Below are positions 37,635 to 50,925 of a DNA stretch of 64,000 bases, one piece after another. The notes below the pieces were generated by a model. It did no database searches. It saw only the letters and a program-made list of their open reading frames with translations, and was not told where the DNA came from. Made by a program: the position numbers and the translations under genes. Source of the stretch: Dryas octopetala (taxonomy: Eukaryota > Streptophyta > Magnoliopsida > Rosales > Rosaceae); contig OY992833.1 of assembly GCA_963921425.1 (NCBI GenBank), positions 24,786,698 to 24,850,697 on the forward strand, read 5' to 3'. The number at the start of each line of letters is the position of its first letter. Positions within the stretch are counted from its first letter, which is position 1.

Positions 37635-39002
37635 TTAGTATGACAGACGCTGCGATCCCCTTTTGAGCCACAACTGGTAAGCAGTCATGTGGAAGGAGTC
37701 ATAACCCTTGGGAGTCTCATGCCAAACAAAATGCCTACGGACTTTGCACAAATTATGGTACATGCTCATGTACGATTGTCTTGTTATAGACAACAACCTC
37801 CTCTTCAAGAATGCAACCTCGCCATGGTTGACAATGACTGAAAACTTGCTCCAGTTCAACACATTAGCAAATGGAAGCTCATAGTAATTGGAAAGTATAA
37901 CAGGAACACAACCATAGTGTATGGCATCGCTGACTCTGGCAGTGTTCACCTCATAGCCTTTGACATGGAGGCAGTACTTGCTCCTCCTAAACCCTTCTTC
38001 GTAAGGAAAAGATGGGTTCACGGAGAATACATCCATGAATGTATCATTGCCCCATAAATCTATCAACTGCTGGCGGATATGAGAGTTCTGAATGCGCCCA
38101 GCAAAGTACACAAGCTTATCCCTGCATCCAAACAAAGCAGCTTAGCAGAAGCACAAATTCCAAAATTTGATGGCAACTCGAAAACACTACACGTTAGATT
38201 TCTAAAAGTACCTGGAATGTGGGGGGTTGAGGGCTCGCTGAGGAGGGCGAGGCCAAACTTGAGGCAGAGCAATGTCTTTGTGGGTGACGTAGAATCTCTG
38301 GAAGTAGCTGGAGGAGCAAGTGAGCTGGATGGCGTTGTTAAGCAGGCCACCATGTTTGGAAGCTGCCTCTCGACAAACAGAGTGGCAGCAAGCGTACAAG
38401 TGGTCGGCGCCCGAAGAGGCGTTCCAGAACGGGAACTTGCGGCTAATGGTGGCGGTGTAGTCGGCGACGAACTCTGCAATGGATGACTCGGAGTGGACAC
38501 GTGGGTCGTTTCGGAGAAGATTGACGGAGAAGGGCAAGAAGAAGAGATGGGCTTGTTGTGGGTTGGGCGTAATGAGAGAGCTCTGGAGAAGAGATAGCTT
38601 GAACATGTGCTCGCTGAAGTAGTTTCCGAGTTTTGGGTTGAATGGGTTTGGGTGGGGAAGGAAAATGGAAGCAAAGGAAGAAGAAGAAGAAGTGGGATAA
38701 ACATAAATCTTCAAGTTTCGGATCATGTCCTTGAAGTCAACGGCAAAGAGTTGCCAGTTGTGGTAAGGACCTGAATCTACAGGAAGAGATGTTGGGGCAG
38801 AGGCTGAGAGACCCAAATTTGAGTGAGTGTTTGAAGTGAGAATGTGGTTGGTCACTCTGTGAGTAATGGTGGTTTTTGACAAAGGGAGGAGGAAGACGGC
38901 AAACCATGAACATGAAAACACTGCCAGCACCACCAAAACGGTCAGGAGCAGCCGTCGTTTGAGTCTGGGCCTTTTCTTCACAGATGAGCACCGGGTCTTC
39001 AT
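37635..39002 (-). CDS. Exostosin-family (GT47) glycosyltransferase
   Basis: Probable Golgi type II glycosyltransferase acting on cell-wall or glycoprotein glycans; the exact donor and acceptor cannot be told. Exons are 39002-38212 and 38121-37635, phase 2 junction at AG|G, 425 residues. A basic N terminus (KKRPRLKRR) leads into one membrane anchor (about residues 18-40). The exostosin domain starts with LKIYVYP and contains AHLFFLPFSVNLLR, KLVYFAGRIQNSHIR, SKYCLHVKGYEVNTARVSDA and YGCVPVILSNYYELPF, the signature of the GT47 donor-binding half. ATG 39002 (MKTRCSS) was chosen; the frame extends upstream only from a GTG. It shares a head-to-head promoter with the DUF1350 gene. Confidence 0.92.
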
Positions 39003-39288
39003 TTTCGGTTCTTGATTCTTGTTGGAGGATCCTGACTCCTCAGTCACTTACCAGAATAAGAGAAACTCCCAAGTCAGTAACATACAATGAAACAAACAAA
39101 CAAACAGGGCTGTCTGCTTCATTTATTTATTTTGTTTTTGACTTTTTGGGACCCAGAAACGGTGACGTATAGAAGGTATGAGCTTGAGTTTGGGCATTTT
39201 ATTACTGTTGCTCATTATTTGTGTTGAAAGCAAAAGAAAGAAGATGATATCCACCATCCCAATTTGAAGAAGAGCGAATTGGGTAAGC
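39003..39288. promoter_or_regulatory. Bidirectional promoter interval, 286 bp
   Basis: The start codons of the glycosyltransferase (-) and DUF1350 (+) genes face apart with only 286 bp between them. Both leaders and promoters must fit here. No clear TATA box was identified for either. Confidence 0.5.
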
Positions 39289-42200
39289 ATGGCCAGTTGG
39301 GTAAGGAGTCCGCAGACCCATCCGCATCTCCATCAGCCCCATCAATCGTTTAAGAAGCAGCTGGTGATTCAACAGCAGAGTCGTATTGTCAGCCTTTCAA
39401 ATTCTCGTCGTCATCTTCGGAGCAGAATCTACTGCAACTACGATGATGAGACCACCAAGAAGCAACCACAACCACAGCCACAGCCAACTGGGATTCAGCT
39501 CTACTCTGAGATTGAGAGGTTATTTTATGTTATGCCCTTTTCTATCAACTCTACCATGATGGCTGATGCACTTCTTTGTTTACCCTTTGTTCAAGTCTAC
39601 TTTCCAATTCAACGCTTGTTGTTTTACCTACTTCCAGATTACTTACAGAGACTGTAAGGCAATCCCAAGGTCCTTGGGCTGGTTCAGGCGACTGGACTCA
39701 AGTCGAGGTACCATTTCATCTTCATTTTAGCTTTTGCGGATTCACTAAGCTTTTCTGGATTACATAATTTCAGATTTTGTTCAATTATGCTTGTATTCTG
39801 TGATGAATTATGTCTTGGGATCCACTTCTGCTTGTTTATTTAGTTAAAAATGCATTAGGCAAGTAAATTACTAAATGCAAATGGCTTTGGGTTGAAATGC
39901 ATAATAAGTTTTATTTTGAACCAATTTGTCGTTGTCTATTGCAGGGAGCATGGGTTCTCAAACCAAAAAACTTGAAACCTACTTCCGTTGTTCATTTTGT
40001 TGGTGGTATATTTGTTGGAGCTGCCCCTCAGCTCACCTACCGCTTGTTTCTTGAGCGCCTCTCAGAAAAGTGAGTTTCGATTCTTGTAGATTCAGTAGAG
40101 AATTTGGCTACTTTGTAATGAACTTGTATATTTTATGTTGTGCTAGAACAACTATATTTGTGTACAAACTTTGGATCCCCATGTTGCAAGATATAATGAT
40201 TTCTACTAATGCCCAGAATGTTATGGTTGTTATTATGGGATTAGACAATTGGACTTGGTCGTTTGGTGTTCTTTTCTGATAAATCATTATTTGGTCCCAG
40301 ACTCCCAGTCTATCCACTAATGGTATTACAGTGGAATTTTCTGCTTTTGAGAAAGAAAGAAAGATATGATACAGCTATTTTTGTGTTGCAGGGGTGTTTT
40401 GGTGATTGCAACACCATATGCTAGTGGATTTGATCACTTCTTCATTGCAGATGAAGTCCAATTCAAATTTGATCGGTGTTATCGGTTTCTTAAAGATACG
40501 GTGAGTTTTTATTTGTTCTCTTCAGAATCTGTTTATTTCTAGTTCTGCTTTATTTCTTCCATAGTTAAACAGAATCTAAGATGCTTGGTTATGCAGGTTC
40601 AAGATCTTCCTACTTTTGGCATTGGCCATTCTTTGGGATCTGTCATCCACCTTTTGATCGGTATTGCCATTTTTTAGTTTTCCCCTAATGAACTGCTCAT
40701 AAGGGTGCAACTGATTGGAGTTTTAGTAATTCATTATGTTGGTGACCAATTGCTTGGCCAGGTTCAAGATATGCTGTTCAAAGAAATGGGAATGTGTTGA
40801 TGGCATTCAACAACAAGGTATTTGACCTCATAAATTCATAAGCATATATGTCAGGACTTGGTGGGGAGAGAAAATTAATTGAGATAACTAGAGGTGGAAT
40901 TCTCTCTTCTGCGAGAACATTTAGAGGAGCAAGATGAAGCACATAATTCTATAGATAAAAATTTGAACATCCTTTCTACTCCCCCTTGTTGTCTAGGTTC
41001 TGTGCATAACCAAGTGGACGGAAAATTTCAATATTCTTTTCCTTTTAGGCAGAAACTAGCTGAATTGTACACCATTTTTTATTCTCTCGTGCCTACAACG
41101 CATGCATCATCTTTACTTCTCAAAAAGTAACCAAAAAAAAAAACAACCACTTGCAGACACTTACATCATAACAAGATATGTGTTTTCTATAACTATTTCT
41201 TTAAAACATTGAAGATCCATTGAAACTGCTCTGCCATAATATGACAGGAGGCAAGCTCAGCTGTTCCTCTGTTCTCACCTGTTCTTGTTCCAGTGGCCCA
41301 AAGCCTTGGACCCATTTTATCACAGATTGCATCATCACCAACAATCCGCCTAGGGGTGAGAGTTATTTTTATTAATGTCCTATATACATATATTTTAAAT
41401 TTTTGAACCATGCTACATAAAGCTTGATTTTTTTATTATAATCTCATCAAGTAATTGCATGTATTCATTGTTTGTGATTAATATGTTTAGTAACATAAAA
41501 GCTTCAACATATAACGGACAGATTTTACCTATATATGGAAGTCTCTTGATGTATCCATGTATTCCAAGACCCTTTGTATATGTTATTGTTAGTGTCGTGG
41601 ATTTTTCTTGTTGGTGAAGAAGAATTATAAGAACAGTGTTAGATGGGTCAACATCACATAAAATGTTTTATTAAAGAGGAAAATAAAAATATATATGCTC
41701 ATACTGTGCCGCGGAAGTATAGACCTGTGAATCTGCTCTTCAAGTTGTTATTTATGTATGTTCTGGCTTTCTAGATTTAAATTTTATTAGCAAATGATTT
41801 TTCCTTCCATGGAGTTGGTCAAGGTACCGATTATTTTTTTTGTTGTTGTCATAAATATTGACTGGCATTAAAGACTCCTGAACAGATGTCTCATCAATTC
41901 TTATGGAAATGCTTGCAGGCAGAAATGACTTTCAAGCAATTTGAAAACCTTAGCCCTCCCATCATGAAGCAAGTTCTTCCATTAATCGAGCAGCTCCCTC
42001 CCTTGTATATGGACTTAGTTAAAGGAAGAGAAGATTTTGCTCCAAAACCTGAAGAAACTCGGCGACTTGTAAGCAAACCTATAACAAGTTAATTCAAATA
42101 TTCATGGATATGCTTTTATTGAACATATGATTATATAATTTTTTAACCAATTAGTTGACATTAACCAGTTCATTCATTTTTTTGGTTATAAAAATTCAAG

Positions 42201-43273
42201 TTGTATTTGATTGCCTTTCTTTTTTATTCAAATTGTAATTAAATTGCACTTTGTGATACACCTAAAGCCATTCTGCATCTTTAAGAACCTGAATATATGT
42301 ATACTGATGCAGCAACAATAGCTTGGTTGGAAAATAAATACTTTTTTGGAAACCCAAGACTAAGCCTATTGGTCGAGTCTGTTGATGAGGCCTGTTTAGT
42401 CCAAAGAGAGAGGTCCATGGTAATCAAAAGATTTATTTCATGTCATTTCAAATCATCTGTTCTAAAAAATTTAGAGATAGACCTTTTCTTTATATTTGTG
42501 TGGATTGGGAGCTACTGTCTTGAGATTTTTGTGCTTGTGCATTAGATATTTGCTGTATTAGTTTAGTAGCTAACTGGTTGTTAGAGATTTTCATTGTACC
42601 TTCAGTGGACTGCTTGTTCACTGACTTTTAGAAGAAAACAGTCATGGGTGCCCTTACCTGCTGCAATTTTCTTCTATTTAACCTTTTCTGGGTTTACCAC
42701 TTACATTTTCCATCTATTAACGCTTTTTTCAGATAAAATCATACTACGGTATTTCCAGGAATCTTCTGGTGAAGTTCAAGGATGATATGATTGATGAGAC
42801 TTCAATACTAGCACAGGTGCTAAGTTCAGAGTCGGCCATCAGTTCTATGCTAGACATGTCAATTCGCTTATTGCCTGGAGATCATGGGCTTCCTCTGCAA
42901 CAGGTGATTTTCATGGAAACTCTAGTGCGAATAGATCTCTATGGGCTTTTAATTATAGAGATCTGTAATTCACATGTATGTTTAGAATCTGTTCCGGAGT
43001 CGAGCAATTTAGATAAATAATATTTCTATCTTGCAGGCTCTCCCTGATGTGCCTCCAGCAATGGCAGATGCAGTAAATCGCGGAAGTGAGATTTTGGCTA
43101 ATCTCACCACGGGGACACCATGGGAAACAGTTGCTAAAGAAGTAGGCAACTCATTAGGTGTAGTAGACTCAAAGATCCTTCGTGCAGAAATATCTAAAGA
43201 CGTAGACCTACTTGTGGATGTGGTTGCATCTTGGATGGCTTCCAATACAGGTCCCAAGCTTTTGAAGCCGTGA
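39289..43273 (+). CDS. DUF1350 alpha/beta-hydrolase-like protein, probably plastid
   Basis: Plant and cyanobacterial DUF1350 protein; substrate unknown. Ten exons: 39289-39518, 39638-39707, 39945-40069, 40392-40500, 40597-40660, 40762-40817, 41248-41355, 41919-42068, 42733-42903, 43037-43273. All phases agree (439 residues). The first 60 or so residues are Ser/Arg/Gln-rich and look like a transit peptide. Conserved: VVHFVGGIFVGAAPQLTYR, VIATPYASGFDHF and GIGHSLGS, with the nucleophile-like Ser near residue 190. The C-terminal part (PGDHGLPLQQALPDVPPAMA) is also typical. Orthologue of At5g47860 or its paralogue At3g43540, from memory. Introns carry AT-rich filler only. Confidence 0.92.
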
Positions 43274-43789
43274 TGAGTTGGACCAAGAATACCATACAAA
43301 TGATTATCACACTGATACAAGGATAGAATTGCTTCGGACATAAAGCCTTATTCATATTCAGTTTTACTCTTCATTTTATGTCCATCTGAGCAATGACCAA
43401 TTATAGAAGTGATCAAACATGTCTCTACAAGTCTTAGTTTAAATGTAAATGTATATTTGTTAGGTTGTAAGTCGTAACAGAACCACGCATCAGGGAACAA
43501 GGATAAAATAGTTTACTTTTACTTTTGATACATAAATACGCAACTGTAATGTATCAATGTATATCTATTTGTCTTTCACAGTATTAGACATTAAGCCCTG
43601 CAGTGTTTGCACAATTATTTGTTTCCCACAAACTGAATCATATACATACAATACGAGGCAGTATATGTGATGATAAAGCTCATTTGTCAGATATTTACAT
43701 CAACGGGCAGAAAGCACAATCTGACTTCTTAATGAACTAAACGAAAAAGTTGACACATTGAGCCGGTCAACCCTCCTGCCGTCTTGCAT
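43274..43789. other. Convergent 3' UTRs of DUF1350 and RAD52-2 genes
   Basis: No coding signal. The two stop codons are about 516 bp apart and the interval is AT-rich. Confidence 0.5.
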
Positions 43790-46096
43790 CTAAACCTCAT
43801 GATACAGATAAAGGCCGAGGCCAAACCGAGCACATGCTCTGCAGAAAGCTATTTCCTCTGCTGCTGCAACTGGATCAACAATGGCGCCATCGCTGGGTGA
43901 TACTGTTCCAGTTGACTCGCGGTGTGCCTGTATTGGTGTGTCAGATCAACATATCAAATATTAGAACTGTAATGAAACAGTATTCATGTTCATCACTAGC
44001 AGTGTAAGAGCAACTCACTAATAACCAAAAGTAGTACAACATTGACCTATTTTCTTTAATTAGTGTTATGCTCTTCATGTCACTACCTGTTGTTAACTAA
44101 AGATTGAACTTAGAGAACCTGATTATCACATGAGATTTACAGTTTGAACTTGTGGAGATAAAAGACTCCGACAAGAATCCACAGCTGTGAAATCACATTC
44201 ATACACTTCTTCCCAAAAAATAAAGCTTTTAAGAAATAATTACACATAGATGCCTCTCTGCTTTAGTTTTGACCATAGTTACCTCCCTGACTTTAATTTT
44301 GACATAGTTACATAAACTCGATTTCATTATAGAGGCAAGCGTAACAAATTAAAGTTCATAGATCTATAACCTTCAAAACCAACAAATTGCCTTCCTACTG
44401 GAATTTTATAAGGGCCTAAAGCTAAGGGGATGTTTCATAAGATTAAACACAATACCCACAATGGAAGAGAACATCATTTGTTTTTACAATCAATAATGAA
44501 TGAAAGCAAATGAAATGGAGTTTATGGAGTTTACTCCCCCATTATGATAGCAATGATTTGTAAGGGCATGTACAATAAAATAAGTGATAGAAAAGAAGGA
44601 TCCTATGGTTAGAGGTATGAATATTGTTGAATAGTAAATATAGAAATAAACCACACTAAATGGAAGAAGAGCCACACCTCTCCGTCAGATCCACGTATGG
44701 TGACACGGTATACCACAGTCACACTTCCATTGTCAGAAAATATTACATCACGGATTTCTCCACACCATCCTGCCAAAAAGGGTGTTAACAACTAATAAGA
44801 TATGGAGATTATAAACATTGAAAATTGGTCAAGGAAACTAAAATAAATTTACTGTCAGAAATCCACTATAAATGGCAAGAGATTAGTTGAACTACAAGCT
44901 AATTAATTTGAATTGGGTTGGTAATCTTAAAACACTGCCTGAAACTCATAATGCAGGCGTTGGGGTTTTGCAAACTAAGACGATTTTTGAATTGGGTACA
45001 ATGCTGAATGCAATAACTATATAATGGTTTGCTAGCCAGTACTAGAGGGCTCAAGCATTTGACATATGAGTATAACTAGTGGTTTCAAGCATTCCATCAT
45101 GTTGGTATTTGGAGAGAATGCGAAAACCTGGATACTGAGATGACATCATAGACTGGGTACGCATATTGTTCAGGATTTTAAAAGTGAAATCATTCATGCC
45201 AGGGTAACAGGTGAAGCAAATAACTATTGCCATAATATACACTAAATACAAACGACACTGAGTTGAGTACTTGCACAGATATAAAATGTGCATAACATGT
45301 AGTCTCCTGGCCAAAACGCATGAGATTTATATAGATGCAGCTAACTAAATGCTTGTTGAAATCAGATATGGATTGGTGAACAAGTTGCTAAAGAGGAAGG
45401 AGCGAATGACACCATATGAACACAGAATAACAGTTGGGAAATTACCATAAGATTGCCTAACCTTGTTAAAAAAAAAAGGGGTTGGGTTTTCTGACAGCAA
45501 TAAGATTCTGATGGTAATTGTAATAAGAAATTATGATCATTTGCTTAATGAATTTGCAAATTGCAAGAGAATTGCAAGGTGAGAAGCAAGGTGAGAAGAA
45601 GAGAGACAAACCAGGAGCGTAGAAGCTCAACATCCGGTTCGCATGGTACCTACAGAACACACCCAATTACACAAAATTACATGAGATTTGATTGGGAAAA
45701 GAGAAAGAAAAAAAAAAAAAAAGAGAGAGATTAAATGAAATACCAGGGGATGAAGGTGGAGTGATGGGGAGGAGGGGTGTTGATGATGTTATCTGGGATT
45801 CGCTTGTTGAGGTCTCTGAGGATTTCGGCGAGGGGGCGAGTGATGCAGGAGGAGTTGGAGGACGAGAAGGACTTGTCTAAGGGCACCACATAATTCGAAT
45901 TGGGCACCCCTCCTCCCTTCTTGCCACCATCGCTGCTCTTACACACGCAACGCCCTCCTCCTCGTCTTCTCCGCCCCAAGATTGGACCAGCTTCGACCAC
46001 CAGTCGGGTTCGGACCTGGGCCTTGGGCGAAGCCCAAGAGAGAACGGGTGCAGATTTTGGGAGCAGGGTATTGCTGGGATTGGTCTGCAAAGCCAT
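43790..46096 (-). CDS. RAD52-2: RAD52-like protein 2 (ODB2), plastid DNA repair
   Basis: Single-strand DNA-binding, annealing protein of the plant RAD52/ODB family; the RAD52-2 type is reported in chloroplasts. Exons: 46096-45744, 45649-45612 (only 38 nt), 44769-44678, 43927-43790; 206 residues, phases all fit. The N-terminal 70 residues are rich in Ser, Pro and Arg, as in a transit peptide. The conserved core reads VPNSNYVVPLDKSFSSS, RPLAEILRDLNKRIPDNI, FIPWYHANRMLSFYAPGWCG, EIRDVIFSDNGSVTVVYRVT and ESTGTVSPSDGAIVDPVAAA, ending GLGLYLYHEV. The frame extends upstream without an ATG, so ATG 46096 (MALQTNPS) was chosen. Intron 3 is about 750 bp. Confidence 0.93.
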
Positions 46097-47352
46097 TGTT
46101 AGCTCGACCACCACACCCGAAACGAAGAATAACACACGCGCAGTCTCTCCGAGTCTCAAGAGTCTCGGACTGGGCCGGTAGGTGAAGTGTAAGATGATTG
46201 ATCGATTGATTGTTCAAAGTCTTTAACAATTGTGTTCAAAGTTCACACCTTTTGAGTATTTTCCTTATTTTGTCCCCTACTTACTAGTCCACTCCTCGTG
46301 TCCGAAACCGTGACAAATTGACAATGACATAGCATGGCTCTCAATTCGGAGTAAAACTTTCGTATGATACTTGTTGTATACATTTATTGGGTAATATATA
46401 TCTTATTACATGTTAACTTTCATGCAACGGAGACATATAAATACTTAAAATATATTTCAATCCAATCAGCTCTCGTGTATGATGTGTATCTCTCGTATAT
46501 ATTATTGTATATGTATATTTCATCACTTGTTACATCACTTTTATAACGGGTACATGTAAACACTTAAATGAATTCCAGAGCGCCAACCATCGTTCAATTA
46601 CTTAATTTAATCTCTTTTGTTTTAAGAAGAAAAAAACTTATTTACCATGAATGTATTCATTATTTATGTCTAGATTTTTTATTATGATTACACAACAGAA
46701 GAGAGGCACAAAAGACATATACAACGGAGTTTTACTCCCTCTCCCATCCAATTTGCAACACGGGTAGTTGGGTTGGGTCGTCTCGTAATATTATATGTAT
46801 TTTTCATTATAAAATAAATGTCCACGGTATTTTATAACAACTAACAGGTGCTGTACGCCAACCGCAACTAATTAAGTACCAATTGGTTGAACATTTATTT
46901 TCAAAACAAATGATGTCTGTAAACAATTTATTCAAAGGCTTCTTTCATTCTCATGTTCCGGCATTGTAGGTGAAGGAGTAGAGATGATGTGTGAAGTTAG
47001 AACTTTAAAGGTGTTGTAAAACAAATTACTGAAGATCTTACACAATCACAAACTCTCCAAAAATGAGAACCCCAACACTTCAATTGGAAACCATCCAATA
47101 CAATAGAAGACACTTGCACCTCATTTTCCAAAAGAGATCAACCTTAAATATAAAACATTTCTGCTCATGAAGTTTCATCAATCAATCTATGATTACAACA
47201 AACTACAAAGCCTAGCCCATGCCTTTCTTCAAGGGAGTGAAGATGTCAAAATGTTTTGCTATGTACATATCCACGACCAAGAGCATCACATAAATTACAA
47301 GAGCACTACCAAGATGCCTCCAAGTAAGTAATGTTGGCGGATAGCATTCGCA
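46097..47352. other. Intergenic between RAD52-2 and FES1-like genes
   Basis: The RAD52-2 promoter lies at the left and the FES1-like 3' UTR at the right. The middle is AT-rich with no gene recognised. Confidence 0.4.
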
Positions 47353-49083
47353 TCATGTGGGAACCAGTGTTACCTGCCATTCATAAGCTGCTAAGTTAAA
47401 CAAAGTTACAGGATGCTAGTTAAGACTAAAAGTAAACAGAATGCAATCGAAATCCAACAGGTCCAGTTACTACCTCATCCAGCTTTCTATGGAAGATCAG
47501 CTGCACTTCACTGCGGAGGCTTTCCACATCCATTGCGTAATCTCTATGAAATTCCTCTGTCATTAAATCTTGCAGCCGCTGCCTCATTCTCTCCAATGCA
47601 CCATCTAATCCACAAAAGTCCTTAAAAACCGAAGCTTCAGTTGTCCTGAATTGCAGAAAGTTCTTAATCGCAACAAGGGCCTGTATGCCATTTCAAACAA
47701 TGAAAACCTGATTATTATACATGCCATCATAAAGTGATCTACTTCCTAACCAATCAGCAAAGCGTGTCCAAGTGCAGTAAGCATATCCAAATATAACTTG
47801 GACCCTACAAACTGAAATTCAGCAACAACAAAAAGATGCCATTACACTAATGCTACCTTCTCCTGCAGATCAAGGTCAGCAGATGATATTAGATCAACCA
47901 TAGATTTCAAGAAAACGCGATTACTGAAAAAAGGTAGCTCATCCTTATCCGTATTTTCTAATTGACACTCTGCAAGATCTCCCAGAAGAAACACAGCCTT
48001 TCTCCGCAGTCTGATATCAATGCTTGAATCACTCATTATGTCCTAAAAACAGAAAATTGTCAGTTCAGTTGCCATAATCCTTGCTACAAAAATAAAATTA
48101 CTTCAAATGCTTTGCTTTACTCATTTTGATGTAGTCACCTGAAGTAGTGAAAGCCCAGCTTCCTCAAAGAACAATTCTTGACCGGCTATATTGTTTCGGA
48201 TCAAGGCTGACACAGCATACAATGCTTTGGTGGCTTCTTCTATGAAGTCAGATTTTACCATCTTCATAAGCTTGGACAGTGCCCCAAGTTCCACAATCTG
48301 AGATGCTTGCAATTTAGTCAATCAGATATTCTCAAGCACATTACTTGTCAATGCTTGAATGTAAAATCTCCAGCACATACCTGTTTCTGAACAAGTGGGT
48401 TATTTTGACTGGCTTTCCCAAGAACCCACGCAGCCATTTTCCTTGTATCCGCATCAGGATGATTAAGCTCTCGTATAACCACAGCAAGCCCCCCAAGTTT
48501 GTTCAAATCTGACAGTAGACACCAAGTTAAGTTAACCATGTCACTCACTTCAATCCATTACAAGACACAAACAAAAACCCTAAACCCCAACCCCCAAACC
48601 ACAATTCACGAATCACAAATCACACCTACCATTTGCATTATCAATTGGCTCGACGAGTACCAGAAGCTCCTGCAGAGCACGGTGTCGATCTTCCAGAGAC
48701 AAAGACGAATTTTTCAAGTCATCGATCGCAATCTGCATCAACTGTGCATCCGACGGCGTTTTCAACTCGTCCATGAGCTGCTTTATCTCGAGCTGACGGT
48801 TGTTCAGGTCCGACGGAGACAACCGTTGGACGTCTCGAGCTTTCTCTTTCAATTGAACGGGATCGGAGTGACCTATGGCCCACTGCAACATTCCATCGAG
48901 CGAAGAGAAGCCGCCGTCGGCGTCGAAGTCGGCGACGGCGGAATCGTCGTCCTGAGCATGAGCCTGAGCCTCCTCTTGTGAAGTGGACCAATATACCCCT
49001 CCCGAATTGTTAACTACTCGCTCTGCCCTCACAGCCATCACCATCGCCATTACTACTAGTACCCATGAACACACACGCCCCAT
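47353..49083 (-). CDS. FES1/SIL1-like Hsp70 nucleotide-exchange factor with signal peptide
   Basis: Armadillo-repeat exchange factor for Hsp70/BiP. The N-terminal signal peptide (GRVCSWVLVVMAMVMAVRA) points to the ER, so a SIL1-like partner of BiP is the likely role. Exons: 49083-48630, 48508-48381, 48297-48139, 48042-47857, 47680-47474, 47373-47353; 384 residues. Blocks: LQWAIGHSDP (Fes1 N-terminal motif), KLGGLAVVIRELNHPDADTR, AAWVLGKASQNNP and RKAVFLLGDLAE. Two uncertainties: six consecutive ATG codons at 49134-49117 are in frame upstream and could be the start, and without the last intron the protein would instead end at TAG 47426 (393 residues). Related to At3g51980, from memory. Confidence 0.88.
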
Positions 49084-49279
49084 CTTCTTCTTCTTTGGAC
49101 TGAGAACGACGGACCCCATCATCATCATCATCATCTTCTTCTTCTTCCTTTTTATTCTAATAATTACCACGTCATCTCATACAACGTAGATCGTTGATCG
49201 TGGATCGGACGGCTCCTAGAAGCTTGGTTGCGTGGCGCAATCCTTTTGTTCTTTATTATTATTATTATTATTATTATTA

Positions 49280-50707
49280 GGCTTATTCACGAATTTGCCT
49301 TCAAAAACTAACTTTTTTTTTTTTACTTTACCCTCTTGAAGTTAAATATTTTCATTTTATCCCCTGAACTTTATAAATAACTCCTTCCGTCAATTTCATT
49401 CATTAGTCCGTTAACCTTTCAGGGAGAGAGAGAGAGAGAGATAGAGATAGGTCGCCGAAGATATTGAGGTTAGGATTGGCTGGTGGGGAGGGTATGAGGT
49501 TTGAAGGGGAAGGCGGTGGCTACATTGGTTGCAAGTGGGGGAGGGATTTTGGGTCTTTTTTATTTTTATTTTTTATGTGTTTGTTTAGTTTTTAAGTTTT
49601 TTGCTTAGGCTTATTATTTTATTTGCCCCTGAACACAGTTCAAATTCTCACTTTATTTCCTGACTTATTTTTTTGTCTCATATTATCTCTACGTTATACT
49701 ATGTGTAATGTGTCTCACTTAACTTGATTCTATCAAATCCGTCAATATCTCCCATTAAAAATGCTTATGTGGTATCCACGTGTGCAGAAAAATTAATTAA
49801 ATATTATTGTAAAACATTAATATATTAAAAAATTCAAATTTTAATAAAAAATTACAATAAAATAAAATAAAATCAAACACTCACCCACACCCTCCCTTCC
49901 CAATCGGCAACCCACCCACCTTTACCCTCCTCTACCCTCCTGTCCTGATCGACAACCCACCCACCCCCACCATTTGCACCGCCCAAAGATGGGCTACCAG
50001 CTTTGGTTGAGAAAGTTGGTTCAGTGGAGTCTTGGGTGGAGGGGAGAACGATGCTGCAGTGGGGCTGCCAGCTGACGATGGCTTTAGGTCCGGCCGATGC
50101 AGATGGTGGTGAGAGGGAAGGGTTGCAGATGGTAGTGGCTGCAAAATCTCAGCGAGAAGGGTTTCTTTCTTTTAATTATTTTTTATTGAATTTGGAATTT
50201 TATTTTAATTTTTTGAAATATTAAAATATTAAAATAATATTTAATTTATTTTTAAGCACACCTGGACGCCACATCAGTACTTTAACGGTGGATATTGATG
50301 GATTTGACGAAATCGGATTAAGTGAGACACGGAGTATAACGTCAGAGAGTAATTTGAGACAAAAAAAAAAAGCCAGGAAATAAAGTGAGAATTCGAACTA
50401 TGTTCATGAGGCAAAAAGAATAATAAGCCTTTTGTTTAATTGAATTTTTTTGTGATTTTTTTTTTTGTAGTTTACAAATAATTTTTTATTACTTTTTTTG
50501 TCCACATAGGATCTTACATAATTAAAAAAAGGTCTCACATGTGCTATGTCAGTTCTTTTAACGACGAAATGAATAGAGTTGTACATAAATAGTCTAATGA
50601 GAGTAATTTGTAAAGTTTAAGAGAAAAAGTAGAAATATTTAACTTTAAGGGTAATGTAAAAAAAAAAAAAAAAAATTAGTTTTAGAGAGCAAATTCCCGA
50701 ATAAGCC
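49280..50707. mobile_element. MULE-type MITE (outer), carrying a nested insertion
   Basis: Ends are GGCTTATTCACGAATTTGCC and, inward from the right, GGCTTATTCGGGAATTTGCT. Flanks TTATTATTA (49271-49279) and TTATTATTT (50708-50716) are a 9-bp duplication with one mismatch, as for Mutator-like elements. Without the nested element it would be about 600 bp. It belongs to the same family as 31977-32466. Confidence 0.72.
49608..50429. mobile_element. Nested MULE-type MITE, 822 bp
   Basis: Ends GGCTTATTATTTTATTTGCC and, inward from the right, GGCTTATTATTCTTTTTGCC. The flanks TTTTGCTTA (49599-49607) and TTTTGTTTA (50430-50438) are a 9-bp duplication with one mismatch. Inverted pairing continues inward (GAATTCTCACTTTATTTCC, GTGTCTCACTTAA, ACGCCACATCAG). 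It inserted into the outer element. Confidence 0.75.
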
Positions 50708-50864
50708 TTATTATTTTTGGGCTAAAAGGTGTGGACAATACGAAAAGACCAAAACGACACCGTTGCGTGCTTCCCTCACAAAGTCACAAATTAACAAAGA
50801 GCTCGGAGCTGTAAACTATGTCTGTGGCTTAGGTTTTTAACTAGGCAAGAGAACAGAGTGGAGG

Positions 50865-50884
50865 TTTAGGGTTTAGGGTTAGGA
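50865..50884 (+). promoter_or_regulatory. Telo-box-like motif upstream of U2A'
   Basis: The sequence TTTAGGGTTTAGGGTTAGG lies about 45 nt before the U2A' ATG. AAACCCTA (telo-box) motifs are common in leaders and promoters of plant translation and RNA-processing genes. Confidence 0.5.
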
Positions 50885-50925
50885 GGGAAAGAGCGAAGTA
50901 GCGGAACAGCGAAACAGAGAAAGAG

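Noticed and set aside
50003..50224. 73-codon frame in the spacer upstream of U2A'
   Set aside because: Lies wholly inside the nested MITE and has no recognisable protein features.
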